A DNA stretch of 64,000 bases from Hyphomonadaceae bacterium (GTDB lineage Bacteria > Pseudomonadota > Alphaproteobacteria > Caulobacterales > Hyphomonadaceae): the NCBI GenBank assembly GCA_024742355.1, contig JANSYM010000002.1, positions 62,001-126,000 of the forward strand, read 5' to 3'. The notes beneath the pieces were generated by a model. It searched no databases. It was not told the origin of the DNA and worked only from the letters and a program-made list of their open reading frames with translations. Position 1 is the first letter of the stretch; each line of letters starts with the position of its first letter. Made by a program: the position numbers and the translations under genes. Positions 27,030-36,155 of the stretch are shown here, piece by piece.

Positions 27030-29200
27030 TTCGATTTACGCTCACGTTTGCGCGGTGCGAGCCGAGGTGGCTCTGAGACAACCAGGGCTGAGCCCCGGCC
27101 TGACAGGCTCGGATTATCCATGAAATAATTGTGCGCGCTGAACCCGCCATCCGGATCGCTGGCGACAATTCGTGTGTAATTCCCGTCCGCGCCCATTTCC
27201 CAGCTTTGCGCGTCATCATTGAGATTCGCAACCATAATCTGGTTTAGAACCTGGCGATGCACAGTCGGGACTTCGATGGGCACCAGCGCTTCCACGCGCC
27301 GTTTCAAATTGCGGTCCATCCAGTCAGCCGAGGACATGAAAACCCTGGCTTTTTCGGATGGTAGCGTTTCGCCGTTGGCGAAACAGACAATGCGAGAATG
27401 CTCAAGGAAACGTCCGACGAGGCTTTTCACCTGGATGGTCTCAGACAAGCCCGGCACGCCTGGTCGCAGGCAGCATATCCCGCGTACGACGAGACGGATC
27501 GGCACACCGGCCTGGCTCGCGTCATAGAGTGCGTCAATCACGTCCTTATCAACGACGGAGTTCATTTTTGCCCAGATGCCCGATGGCTTGCCAGCCTTGG
27601 CAGCACGGGCCTCGGCATTGATCTGCTTGATCAGGAAGGATTCCATCGCAAACGGTGACATGACCAGCTTCTGCAACTCAGGTCCGGCTTCCGGTGGCTC
27701 TTTATAGGCGGTGATATAATTGAACAGACGCCCAGCATCGCGGCCCATTGTCGGGTCGGCCGTAAACAAAGCGAGATCGGTGTAAATCTTTGCTGTGTCC
27801 GGGTGATAATTGCCGGTTCCGAAATGCGTGTAAGTCTGCAAGCCGGCGCCTTCCCGACGCAGGATCAGCGACACTTTCGCGTGGGTCTTATAGTCGATGA
27901 ACCCGTATACGACCTGCACGCCGGCGCGCTCCAGATCACGAGCCAGGCGGAGATTGGTTTCCTCGTCAAACCGGGCCTTGATTTCAACCAGGGCGGTGAC
28001 GTTCTTGCCCTCTTCCGCGGCTTCGATGAGGGCTGACACGATCGGCGAATTCAGTGTCGTCCGATACAGAGTCTGTTTGATCGCGACGACATTCGGATCT
28101 CGCGCGGCCTGACGAATAAACTGCACCACCACGTCAAACGACTCGTAAGGGTGGTGAACCAGGATATCCTTGGCGCGGATCGCTTCGAAACAGTCCCCGC
28201 CCATTTCCCGAATGCGCTCCGGAAAGCGCGCCTCGAATGGCTTGAACAATAGATCGGGATGATCATTTACAATCAAGCCAGACAGATCCTTCATGCCCAA
28301 CAAGCCATCGAGCAGCATGATGTCGCGCTCTTCAGCGCCGATCTCCCGAGCGACGAATTCTCGAAGTGATTTGGGGCCATCGGAGTCAATGTGTATTCGG
28401 ACGATGCGACCGCGGCGCCGTTGCTTTAGGAGAATCTCGAATTCGGCGATCAGATCTTCGGATTCTTCCTCAATTTCGATATCGCTATCGCGGACGATCC
28501 GGAACACGCAGTGTCCTTTGGCGTCGAACCCTGGAAACAGCATTTTCTGGAAATGCGCGATCACGCTCTCCAACCGAACAAAACGCAAGACGCCCGATTT
28601 CTTGTCGGGCAAGCGTATGAATCGAGGTGAGAACGCTGGCATCGGCACCAAGCCGACCATCGGTTCGCTCGAATTGCCCTTTTCCGGGTTGAGTTGGAAC
28701 GCAACCGCGAAGCCGAGGTTCGGAATGAATGGGAATGGATGCGCCGGATCAACAGCTTGCGGTGTCAGGATCGGGAAGATCTGATTATCAAATCGCTCCT
28801 GCAACCAGGTCATGTCAGATCGTTTGATATCCGACACGGCGAGCACTTCGATCTGCTCATTCTTAAGATCTGAGCGCAATTCCTCCCAGCAGGCCTGCTG
28901 ATCTTCCATCAGCGTTGCAACCGAGGTCTCGATGTCGCGGACCTGTTCGGCTGGCGTACGTCCCTCCAGGCTGCGTTTCTGGATTCCGGCACGCGCCTGC
29001 TCTCTCAAGCCCGCATATCTCACCATGAAAAACTCATCGAGATTGTTGGACGAAATGGAAAGGAACCGCAGGCGTTCAAGCAGCGGATGCGACACGTTTC
29101 GCGCCTCTTCCAGAACGCGTTCATTGAATTTGAGCCAGGACAGCTCGCGATTAATGTATCGCTCTGACGCTTCTTTTGGTGTTTTCACCCGATTGGTCAT
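27026..29200 (-). CDS. ppk1: Polyphosphate kinase 1
   Basis: A 724-residue enzyme that builds long polyphosphate chains from ATP. All four PPK1 domains are recognisable, from ELSWLKFNERVLEEA at the N-terminus to the phospholipase-D-like catalytic domains. HFGTGNYHPDTAKIYTD carries the autophosphorylated histidine, and the second histidine is in RFLEHSRI. It is flanked by hda upstream (24-base gap) and ppx downstream (overlap). Confidence 0.96.
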   Translation of the reverse strand: MTNRVKTPKEASERYINRELSWLKFNERVLEEARNVSHPLLERLRFLSISSNNLDEFFMVRYAGLREQARAGIQKRSLEGRTPAEQVRDIETSVATLMEDQQACWEELRSDLKNEQIEVLAVSDIKRSDMTWLQERFDNQIFPILTPQAVDPAHPFPFIPNLGFAVAFQLNPEKGNSSEPMVGLVPMPAFSPRFIRLPDKKSGVLRFVRLESVIAHFQKMLFPGFDAKGHCVFRIVRDSDIEIEEESEDLIAEFEILLKQRRRGRIVRIHIDSDGPKSLREFVAREIGAEERDIMLLDGLLGMKDLSGLIVNDHPDLLFKPFEARFPERIREMGGDCFEAIRAKDILVHHPYESFDVVVQFIRQAARDPNVVAIKQTLYRTTLNSPIVSALIEAAEEGKNVTALVEIKARFDEETNLRLARDLERAGVQVVYGFIDYKTHAKVSLILRREGAGLQTYTHFGTGNYHPDTAKIYTDLALFTADPTMGRDAGRLFNYITAYKEPPEAGPELQKLVMSPFAMESFLIKQINAEARAAKAGKPSGIWAKMNSVVDKDVIDALYDASQAGVPIRLVVRGICCLRPGVPGLSETIQVKSLVGRFLEHSRIVCFANGETLPSEKARVFMSSADWMDRNLKRRVEALVPIEVPTVHRQVLNQIMVANLNDDAQSWEMGADGNYTRIVASDPDGGFSAHNYFMDNPSLSGRGSALVVSEPPRLAPRKRERKSK

Positions 29201-29224
29201 GTGCCCTCACCCGCACTGAAAGGC

Positions 29225-29893
29225 TTACGTATTTTCTTCCTCAAGGATTTCTCTTGCCAGCGGTATGGTGAGCGGACGTTCGCCGCTCGCGCCTGCAAGG
29301 ATTTCCACAGAGTGCTCGATGAGCGAGTAATCCAGGCCCAATCGTGTGACAAGGTAGTCTTCAACGGTTTCCGGAAGCTTTAGAGCAGAGCGTGAAAAGG
29401 CGCGTTTCAAGCGTGCTCGCATCAGCTCCTCATCTGGTGCCGGAATTTCAGCCAGCGGTGCCGCGTGCAGGCGCGACTTCAAATCCGGCGATTGAAACTG
29501 CCAAGAGGCTGGCGCGCTATGCGATGCCAGCAGGACACGGTTACCATTGCGCTTGATGGCGCTGAGCAGGATTAGAAGGCGATCTGCCCGGCCCAACTGA
29601 TCGACATCGTCTATGACCGTATCCGTCTGACTGAAGGCTTCGAGATCCTTGTCAGAGGCTTTTGAGAGATCATGTCCGGTCACATAATCAGCATTGCGCT
29701 CCCGCGCCCAGGCACGCGCCAGGGTCGATACCCCGCTACCGGCGGGGCCGAACAGGCAGAACGCGTGATAAGGCCATCGCTCGACATTCCGGATCGCCCC
29801 ACAGATCGCTCGATTGGCGCCTGTGATTGCCATATCATCGAAACTGAGACTGGTCTCCGGAAACTGAAGTGGGATTTGCCTCGAAGGCGGCAT
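29225..29893 (-). CDS. hda: DnaA regulatory inactivator Hda (HdaA)-like protein with degenerate Walker A
   Basis: A 222-residue protein related to the AAA+ domain of DnaA. Hda binds the beta sliding clamp and stimulates ATP hydrolysis by DnaA to prevent re-initiation. The clamp-binding motif is at residues 6-11 (QIPLQF). The Walker A loop reads GPAGSGVS (49-56), so the invariant lysine is Val55. The Walker B-like VIDDVDQLG and a DnaA-like lid remain. The gene lies in DUF2066-hda-ppk-ppx, a usual alphaproteobacterial order, which supports the assignment. Loss of the lysine should weaken nucleotide binding; whether it works is unknown. Confidence 0.85.
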   Translation of the reverse strand: MPPSRQIPLQFPETSLSFDDMAITGANRAICGAIRNVERWPYHAFCLFGPAGSGVSTLARAWARERNADYVTGHDLSKASDKDLEAFSQTDTVIDDVDQLGRADRLLILLSAIKRNGNRVLLASHSAPASWQFQSPDLKSRLHAAPLAEIPAPDEELMRARLKRAFSRSALKLPETVEDYLVTRLGLDYSLIEHSVEILAGASGERPLTIPLAREILEEENT

Positions 29894-29910
29894 ATATTTC
29901 GCCCTCTGAC

Positions 29911-30921
29911 CTATCGCCCGCCGCTGATCGCTGACGTCATCACCCAGCCAATCTCCTCGGCATTGATCACCACACCGCGATCTCGCAAGTCAGAGGTCAA
30001 TCGTTGACCGTCGCCGGCGAAGGCAAATGCGATGAATGCGCCATCGGTCGATATTGCCCGGGTCTGAAAATTCGAGACCAGGGGTGATTGCACCAGGGCG
30101 CTGCGCAGCGTGTTCCACTCCGTCAGCGATGTGTACAGCACAGTCGCTTCTATCAGGGTGCGACTGGAATCTCGCACAATGGAGTTTCGCTTCCAGTCTT
30201 CGTTCAGCAAATCGGCAACCGCCTGAACGGCGCCGTCGAGGGTTCTCGCACGCCGTGTGGTGCCGATCGCGCGGGCACCTGACGCGGTCACTGAAACAAC
30301 ATCGACAATGTAACTCCCCTGACCACCTCTCAAGTTGGCAAACATTGCCCGCTGCGCGCCATAGAGTGCGAGCTCGTCTTGCAGGATCTCCCAGTCTGTG
30401 TCGGCCTGATAACCCGACGCGCCGCTCACTGTCAGCGGGACCAGACTACCTTTCGGTGTTTCCTCCCAGGCGAGGTTCCAGGCAAAATCCATGCGATTGG
30501 ACGTGGTTGTAAACAAGACAGCTCTGGGGCCCATGCTGTCAGAGAATGGCAGGCCGACCTGGGTCAACGCCAGGCGGAGCTGGGTTGGATTGTAAACCAC
30601 GGCCAGGCTGCCGCGATAACGGCCGGCACCGGCGATTTCTTCTTCGACATCCACCGCAGCGGCAATCCGATCCGCGAAGGCCTGGTCGATGATGAGGTCC
30701 GTCGCGGCCGCCCGGTCTTCTGGCAGCGTCAAACGCTCGATCAATTGTCGCGCACCGATCAGTTTAGCGGCCGCAAACGCTTTCTGCTGGGCCTCTGCAA
30801 CGGTTGGAGCGCGTTCATCAACCGGAATACCGTCGATGGTGTAAACATCGCGGCTCTGCGCCTGAGCGCTCAACAGAGACGTTGCAACGAAAGCGAAGGC
30901 GATCAGGATCAGGCGAATCAT
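29911..30921 (-). CDS. Secreted DUF2066 family protein
   Basis: A 336-residue protein with a signal peptide (MIRLILIAFAFVATSLLSAQAQ) and no further membrane segment, so probably periplasmic. It belongs to the DUF2066 family found beside hda and purM in alphaproteobacteria; its function is not known. The first third (DGIPVDERAPTVAEAQQKAF) and the glycine-rich middle (SGASGYQADTDWEILQDEL) are the recognisable parts. It is 17 bases upstream of hda and divergent from purM. Confidence 0.8.
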   Translation of the reverse strand: MIRLILIAFAFVATSLLSAQAQSRDVYTIDGIPVDERAPTVAEAQQKAFAAAKLIGARQLIERLTLPEDRAAATDLIIDQAFADRIAAAVDVEEEIAGAGRYRGSLAVVYNPTQLRLALTQVGLPFSDSMGPRAVLFTTTSNRMDFAWNLAWEETPKGSLVPLTVSGASGYQADTDWEILQDELALYGAQRAMFANLRGGQGSYIVDVVSVTASGARAIGTTRRARTLDGAVQAVADLLNEDWKRNSIVRDSSRTLIEATVLYTSLTEWNTLRSALVQSPLVSNFQTRAISTDGAFIAFAFAGDGQRLTSDLRDRGVVINAEEIGWVMTSAISGGR

Positions 30922-30943
30922 GTGGCAGTCCTCTAAACTCCGA

Positions 30944-30960
30944 ACTGTTCTATCAACAGT
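30944..30960. promoter_or_regulatory. Dyad in the DUF2066-purM divergent spacer
   Basis: ACTGTT (30944-30949) and AACAGT (30955-30960) form perfect 6-base arms around a 5-base centre. The dyad lies about 49 bases before purM and 23 bases before the DUF2066 start. It could be an operator, but short dyads also arise by chance. Confidence 0.3.
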
Positions 30961-31008
30961 CTTGGTGCGCGTGAACCGTCGAAGCGCGCTGGTCAGCAGC
31001 CGGAGGCC

Positions 31009-32055
31009 ATGCTAACGCGCGCAGCCATGACGACAAACGCTTCTGATTCCCTTTCTTACCGCGACGCTGGTGTCGATATTGAGGCAGGCGATGAGCTGGT
31101 AAAAGCCATCGGTCCGCTCGCCAAAGCCACCCGCAGGGCCGGCGTCATGGGCGGCCTCGGCGGCTTCGGCGCGCTGTTCGATTTGAAGGCGGAAGGCTGG
31201 CAAGATCCGGTCCTGGTTTCAGGTACGGACGGCGTTGGCACGAAACTGATGCTGGCCTTTGAGACCGGTATTCATGACACGGTTGGCATCGACCTTGTCG
31301 CCATGTGCGCGAATGATGTCCTCGCCCAAGGGGCTGAGCCCCTGTTTTTCCTGGATTATTTTGCTACTGGGAAGCTTGAAAATGGGATAGCCGAACAGGT
31401 TATTTCCGGAATTGCCGAGGGCTGCAAACAGGCGGGTTGCGCGTTGACTGGCGGCGAAACCGCTGAGATGCCAGGCATGTATCCGCCCGGACATTATGAT
31501 CTCGCAGGCTTTGTTGTAGGCGCCGTGGAGCGGGCGGGAATCCTGCCGAAACTGTCAGAAATGGCGGCGGGAGACACGCTTATTGGCATTTCTTCGAGCG
31601 GTCCGCATTCGAATGGCTATTCCCTGATCCGCAAAGTCGTGGAGCGCACGGGCCTGTCGTACGAAGATGCGGCGCCGTTTTCAAATGAAGAATCGCTCGG
31701 ACGCGCGCTGCTGACGCCGACGCGGCTCTATTCCAAGGCGGCTCTGCCCCTGATCAAGACCGGTGCGATTCGCGGTTTGGCGCACATCACCGGCGGCGGC
31801 CTGACCGAGAACACGCCGCGCATGTGCCCGGAGCATCTGAAGCCGCGTATCGATCGCGCAGCCTGGGCCCCACCTGTCGTCTTTGACTGGCTGCAGCGTG
31901 AAGGCAATATTGCCGAAGACGAGATGCATCGCACGTTCAATATGGGCATTGGCCTGGTCTTCGCCGTCGCGCCCGAGCGCGTCGATGCAGTTCTGAAAGA
32001 GCTCCGCGATCTGGGCGAAACACCGATCGTGCTGGGAGACCTGGTCGAGCAATGA
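31009..32055 (+). CDS. purM: Phosphoribosylformylglycinamidine cyclo-ligase
   Basis: PurM closes the imidazole ring of purines, converting FGAM to AIR with ATP. The 348-residue protein has the family core VSGTDGVGTKLMLAF, ALTGGETAEMPGMY, GISSSGPHSNGYSL and HITGGGLTEN. The first ATG (31009) lies almost on top of GGAGG; the second in-frame ATG (31027) would give 342 residues. It overlaps purN by four bases. Confidence 0.95.
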   Translation: MLTRAAMTTNASDSLSYRDAGVDIEAGDELVKAIGPLAKATRRAGVMGGLGGFGALFDLKAEGWQDPVLVSGTDGVGTKLMLAFETGIHDTVGIDLVAMCANDVLAQGAEPLFFLDYFATGKLENGIAEQVISGIAEGCKQAGCALTGGETAEMPGMYPPGHYDLAGFVVGAVERAGILPKLSEMAAGDTLIGISSSGPHSNGYSLIRKVVERTGLSYEDAAPFSNEESLGRALLTPTRLYSKAALPLIKTGAIRGLAHITGGGLTENTPRMCPEHLKPRIDRAAWAPPVVFDWLQREGNIAEDEMHRTFNMGIGLVFAVAPERVDAVLKELRDLGETPIVLGDLVEQ

Positions 32056-32657
32056 CCCGGCTCAAGCTCGCAATCCTGATTTCGGGTCGCGGCACCAATA
32101 TGGAAGCGATCCTGCAGGCCGCACGGGCGGATGACTACCCGGTCAACCCTGTCCTGGTCCTCTCCAACCGTCCAGATGCCAAAGGCCTCGACACCGCACG
32201 TGCACAGGGACTTGCGGCGATCGCGGTCGATCACAAACCGTACAGCAAGGATCGCGAGGCATTTGAACGCGCAGTGCAACAAGTCTTGCTGGAGCATGAG
32301 ATCGAAATGGTCGTACTGGCAGGTTTCATGCGCATCCTGACGCCATGGTTCGTCGGACAATGGGCCGGGCGCATGATCAATATCCACCCGTCTCTGCTGC
32401 CGAAATATCCTGGTCTGAACACTCATCAACGCGCGATTGATGCCGGGGACGCAGAAGCTGGGTGTTCGGTTCACTGGGTTACTGAAGGCGTCGACGAGGG
32501 CAATGTCATCGCCCAGGCGCCCGTGCCGATTGAAGCGGGTGATAGTGCCGACAAGCTGGCCGCACGTGTCCTACTGGAAGAACACAAGCTCTATCCCCGC
32601 GCTGTCGCCATCGCGGCCCGAGAAATTCTTTCAAAGAAAAAGCCGCTCCCGGTCTGA
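32052..32657 (+). CDS. purN: Phosphoribosylglycinamide formyltransferase
   Basis: This 201-residue enzyme transfers a formyl group from 10-formyl-THF to GAR, the third step of purine synthesis. The catalytic asparagine and histidine are in INIHPSLLPKYPG, and the partner aspartate in the EGVDEG segment. The start overlaps the purM stop (ATGA), so the two are coupled. The stop codon falls in the loop of the hairpin that terminates the convergent ndk transcript. Confidence 0.95.
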   Translation: MTRLKLAILISGRGTNMEAILQAARADDYPVNPVLVLSNRPDAKGLDTARAQGLAAIAVDHKPYSKDREAFERAVQQVLLEHEIEMVVLAGFMRILTPWFVGQWAGRMINIHPSLLPKYPGLNTHQRAIDAGDAEAGCSVHWVTEGVDEGNVIAQAPVPIEAGDSADKLAARVLLEEHKLYPRAVAIAAREILSKKKPLPV

Positions 32658-32665
32658 GAGCGGCT
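32632..32665 (-). terminator. Rho-independent terminator for ndk, inside the purN 3' end
   Basis: AGCCGCTC (32641-32648) pairs with GAGCGGCT (32658-32665) around a 9-base loop. Read on the reverse strand, it is followed by TTTTTCTTT, a proper U-tract for the ndk transcript. The forward side has only a weak T-rich tail, so termination is probably stronger for ndk than for purMN. Confidence 0.75.
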
Positions 32666-32689
32666 CGTTCATTTCGTTTCGCTCACGGC

Positions 32690-33112
32690 TTAGCCGACAA
32701 TATCCGCTTCGCTGAAGAATTGAGCGATTTCGAGCGCCGCGTTGTCGTCGCTGTCTGATCCGTGGGCCGAGTTTTCGCCGATGGATTTCGCGAACAACTT
32801 GCGGATTGTGCCATCAGCCGCTTCTTCCGGGTTGGTCGCGCCCATGACATCGCGATAGCGCACGACAGCATTTTCGCCTTCCAGAACCTGGACGACAACA
32901 GGCGCCGAAGTCATGAACTCAACCAGCTCGCCGAAGAAAGGGCGTTCCTTGTGGATGTCGTAAAAGCGCTCTGCTTGCGCTTGTGTCATTTGGATCCGGC
33001 GTTGCGCCACGATGCGCAGGCCGCCCTCTTCAATCACTTTGTTGATGGCACCGGTGAGATTGCGCTCAGTGGCGTCAGGCTTGATGATAGAAAAAGTACG
33101 CGTTCCAGCCAT
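32690..33112 (-). CDS. ndk: Nucleoside diphosphate kinase
   Basis: A 140-residue enzyme that balances nucleoside triphosphate pools by ping-pong phosphotransfer. The catalytic histidine is in [11 protein letters not shown]. The N-terminus is the standard [14 protein letters not shown]. It is convergent with purN and ends just before the shared hairpin. Confidence 0.96.
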   Translation of the reverse strand: MAGTRTFSIIKPDATERNLTGAINKVIEEGGLRIVAQRRIQMTQAQAERFYDIHKERPFFGELVEFMTSAPVVVQVLEGENAVVRYRDVMGATNPEEAADGTIRKLFAKSIGENSAHGSDSDDNAALEIAQFFSEADIVG

Positions 33113-33262
33113 GTCAGGCTCCTGTAACTGTCAAATAATGAGAACTTGGCGCGCCTATAGCGACGCAATTGGCTGGCGGCAACAGCAGTATGCACTGCGG
33201 CGCCACAACTTCATATCTGAAAGCCGATCTGCTACGGTCGAACGGTTAGACAGGAGATCCCC

Positions 33263-33448
33263 ATGGGTGGAACATTGAGAATGATGCTGGCCATCGCAGT
33301 TTTGATCGCTGCCGGATATGGGATCTATTTCTTGTGGGCGGGTCACCTGCCTGACCACACGCTGAAAGTCGCCATCAGTTATGGTGTTCTGACGCTGATC
33401 GTCTTCGTCATCACGCTGATCACCAAACCGGCTGGCGAGAAACACTGA
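33263..33448 (+). CDS. Small membrane protein, unknown function
   Basis: A 61-residue protein with two hydrophobic segments (about 7-25 and 37-54) separated by a short loop. AGGAGA precedes the ATG, and the coding pattern and RBS support a real gene. No family is recognised. It is divergent from ndk and its stop touches the stop region of the convergent GST gene. Confidence 0.7.
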   Translation: MGGTLRMMLAIAVLIAAGYGIYFLWAGHLPDHTLKVAISYGVLTLIVFVITLITKPAGEKH

Positions 33449-33449
33449 C

Positions 33450-34124
33450 CTATTCGCGCAGCCAGGCGCGCACCGGGCCGAGATCGCCCAATTCGATTTC
33501 CCAGGGCTCCGCCTCAGCCTGATCACGCAATTGCCGGATCAAATCCGATTCCCAGACCGCATCGGCATAATCGGCCTCGATACCGTCGAGCGCATAGCCA
33601 TAGGTGCGGAAGCGGGTCACCACGGGGGCGTAGAACGCGTCCGCAGCCGACCAGGCGCCGAAAAGGTACGGACCGTCGCCCGCAAATTGCGTCCGGCAGG
33701 TGCGCCATAGGGTCAAAACGCGGTCAAGTTCAGATTTGAGCGCCCCTTCAACCTCTGGCAGCGGCTTTCGTGATCGAATATCCACGCCCATTTTCGATCT
33801 GATGGCCATGAAGCCGGAATGCATTTCAGCCACGACCGACCGCGCGAGCGCGCGCTTTGCGGCTTCTTCCGGCCAGACCCGACCGCGCTCTGCGCGCTCC
33901 GCGATCCATTCCGTGATGGCCAGGCTGTCACGTATGATCAGGTTATCGTGCATCAGCACCGGCACCGTGTGAAAACCGGTGCGCTCAATCAGAGTCGCAC
34001 GCGTCTCATCAAACCCAAGCGGGACAACGGTTTCCTTGATCTCCAGCCCCGAGGCCCGTGCGACCAGTGCCGCCCGAATCGACCAGGAGGAATAGTTCAT
34101 GTTGCCGAGAATCAGCTCAGTCAT
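33450..34124 (-). CDS. Glutathione S-transferase family protein
   Basis: A 224-residue protein with the N-terminal thioredoxin-like domain (NYSSWSIRAALVARASG, where a serine may activate glutathione; HTVPVLMH with the cis-proline; IRDSLAITEW) and a helical C-terminal domain. The start MTELILGNM overlaps the holC stop (ATGA); the longer frame upstream is a shadow of holC. Substrate unknown. Confidence 0.88.
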   Translation of the reverse strand: MTELILGNMNYSSWSIRAALVARASGLEIKETVVPLGFDETRATLIERTGFHTVPVLMHDNLIIRDSLAITEWIAERAERGRVWPEEAAKRALARSVVAEMHSGFMAIRSKMGVDIRSRKPLPEVEGALKSELDRVLTLWRTCRTQFAGDGPYLFGAWSAADAFYAPVVTRFRTYGYALDGIEADYADAVWESDLIRQLRDQAEAEPWEIELGDLGPVRAWLRE

Positions 34125-34591
34125 TTGCCAGCTTCTTTCCAGCCGCGGCCGGCTTGCTGAAAATACCGGGCAGAGAGGCCCGCATCCTTGGCGGCCTTGA
34201 ACTGTTCGCGGGCTTTCTGGCGGGTTGCGCCATCGCCATCGTCGAACATTACCATGCAACGCTCGTAGGGCGCATCCACGGGCATGTCGACGCCGTCCAT
34301 GAGCAACGCCACGGAGGCCTGGTTGAGATTATCAGTGGCACTGCTGATCAGAACCGGTTGAGCGGCCGGGTCGAGCCCTTCGGCTTCGGCCTGGCCATGC
34401 GGCAGGAAGCTCTGATCATCATAGGTCCACAGCGCTTCATCGAGCGCTGCGCGGCGGGTCACGTCCGGGCTGACGGCCAGCACGCGCCAACCGCGCTCCA
34501 GACATTTTTCGAGCAAAGGCCCAACCGCCCGTTCCAGCGTTGTGCGCTGCAGGTGATAGAACCACCATTCGGGCTTCTGGGCCTCGCTCAT
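34121..34591 (-). CDS. holC: DNA polymerase III chi subunit
   Basis: A 156-residue protein of the clamp-loader-associated chi family that links the replicase to single-stranded DNA-binding protein. Typical features are WWFYHLQRTTLERAVGPLLEKCLERGWR at the N-terminus (given here in part) and the LWTYDDQSFLPHG segment. It lies three bases after pepA, as in many proteobacteria, and overlaps the GST gene by four bases. Confidence 0.9.
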   Translation of the reverse strand: MSEAQKPEWWFYHLQRTTLERAVGPLLEKCLERGWRVLAVSPDVTRRAALDEALWTYDDQSFLPHGQAEAEGLDPAAQPVLISSATDNLNQASVALLMDGVDMPVDAPYERCMVMFDDGDGATRQKAREQFKAAKDAGLSARYFQQAGRGWKEAGK

Positions 34592-34594
34592 GTC

Positions 34595-36061
34595 CTAGCT
34601 TTCATAATTTTCCGCGATCCAGCGATCGAGCAGGCGCGGACCGAAGCCACTGGCCCAGCTTGGATCGGTCGGGGCCTTTTCGCCTTCGACCCACGCCACA
34701 CCGGCAATATCGATATGGGCCCAGGTCTGGCCCTTGTTGATAAAGCGCTGGAGGAATTGAGCCGCAGTGATCGAGCCGGCAGCGCGTCCGCCAATATTGC
34801 GCATGTCCGCGAATTTCGACTTCAGTTGCTTGTCATATTCCGGGCCAAGCGGCAGGCGCCAGACGCGTTCGCCTTCGGCCATCCCGGCTTTGGTGAGCTG
34901 ATCAGACAGTTTGTCATTATTGGTGAACAGGCCAGCATGGTGATGACCAAGACCGATAACGATCGCCCCGGTCAGGGTCGCCAGGTCGACGATTGCAGCG
35001 GGCTTGTAATGCTCTTGCGCATACCAGAGCACATCACAAAGTACGAGGCGGCCTTCGGCGTCGGTATTCTGGACTTCAATCGTCTGGCCCGAGGCTGATT
35101 TGAGGATATCGCCAGGGCGGATGGCATCGCCGTCTGGCATATTCTCCACCAGACCAACCAGGCCGACAACATTGGCCTTGGCCTTGCGCTTGGCGAGTGC
35201 GAGCATCGCCCCGACCACTGCGGCCGAGCCCCCCATATCGCCGCGCATGTCTTCCATGCCCGCGCCGGGTTTGAGCGAGATACCACCGGTGTCGAAACAG
35301 ACGCCTTTACCCACCAGGGCCACCGGCGCGTCGCCCTCCTTGCCGCCATTCCAGCGCATGATTCCGAGCTTGGAATCCTTCACACTTCCCTGCCCGACGC
35401 CAAGCATGGAATTCATGCCGAGCTTGGCGAGGTCTTTCTCACCCAGAATCTCAATCTCGAGGCCGTGTTCGGCGAGCTCTTCAATCCGCGCGGCATAGCT
35501 GGCTGGATAAAGGTCGTTTGGCGGTAGGTTGACCAAGTCACGGGCCAGATAGGTGCCGTCCGCGCCGGCATCCAGCGGCTTAAATGCAGCCTTCGCGGCT
35601 TTGCTGTCGCTGGAGACCAGATTGAGCGCATTGAGGCTCGGCTTGTCTTCGGTTTTCAGCTTGGTCCGATAGGTGTCGAACCGGTAAGCGGCGAGTTTCG
35701 CGCCAAGTGCAGCGCGGGCCGCGTCAGCAGCATCATCAATGATGAGGTCGAGCGACTTGAAGCCGCTATTCGCGTGCGCCTTGTAAGTGCTGGCTCCGAT
35801 TCGCTCCCAGGCGCGCTCGTCGCGGCCCTTGGCTTTGCCAATTCCAATCAACGCCGCACGTTTGGCGTCGCTGCCCTTGGGCAGGACGACAAAGGCCTGT
35901 TGTCCTGTTTTTCCGCCGAACCGACCCGAATTGGCGGCTTCAGACAGCAGACCGCCTGTCGCCTCATCAAGTGCTTCAGCTGCTGCGGGCAATTTTCCAC
36001 CCTCTTCAACCATAAATCCGACGATTTCCGACTTAGAAGCGTCAGTGAATGTAATTTTCAT
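34595..36061 (-). CDS. pepA: Leucyl aminopeptidase, M17 family
   Basis: A 488-residue cytosolic aminopeptidase with two metal ions. The family signature NTDAEGRLVL is present, along with the metal-binding KGVCFDTGG segment. I start at MKITFTDAS, with GGAG upstream. It diverges from lptF, as in many Gram-negative genomes, and leads a pepA-holC-GST operon. Confidence 0.95.
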   Translation of the reverse strand: MKITFTDASKSEIVGFMVEEGGKLPAAAEALDEATGGLLSEAANSGRFGGKTGQQAFVVLPKGSDAKRAALIGIGKAKGRDERAWERIGASTYKAHANSGFKSLDLIIDDAADAARAALGAKLAAYRFDTYRTKLKTEDKPSLNALNLVSSDSKAAKAAFKPLDAGADGTYLARDLVNLPPNDLYPASYAARIEELAEHGLEIEILGEKDLAKLGMNSMLGVGQGSVKDSKLGIMRWNGGKEGDAPVALVGKGVCFDTGGISLKPGAGMEDMRGDMGGSAAVVGAMLALAKRKAKANVVGLVGLVENMPDGDAIRPGDILKSASGQTIEVQNTDAEGRLVLCDVLWYAQEHYKPAAIVDLATLTGAIVIGLGHHHAGLFTNNDKLSDQLTKAGMAEGERVWRLPLGPEYDKQLKSKFADMRNIGGRAAGSITAAQFLQRFINKGQTWAHIDIAGVAWVEGEKAPTDPSWASGFGPRLLDRWIAENYES

Positions 36062-36155
36062 GCAAGAACTCCATTTGAGGCGCAAAGTAAGCATCGACGC
36101 GCGCGGCGCAACTCGTTAGGCAGGAAAACAGACAGGAAAACGAACAAATTCAACT

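Noticed and set aside
34058-35098. Forward open frame of 346 codons
   Set aside because: It covers holC and pepA antisense; both of those have strong family motifs.
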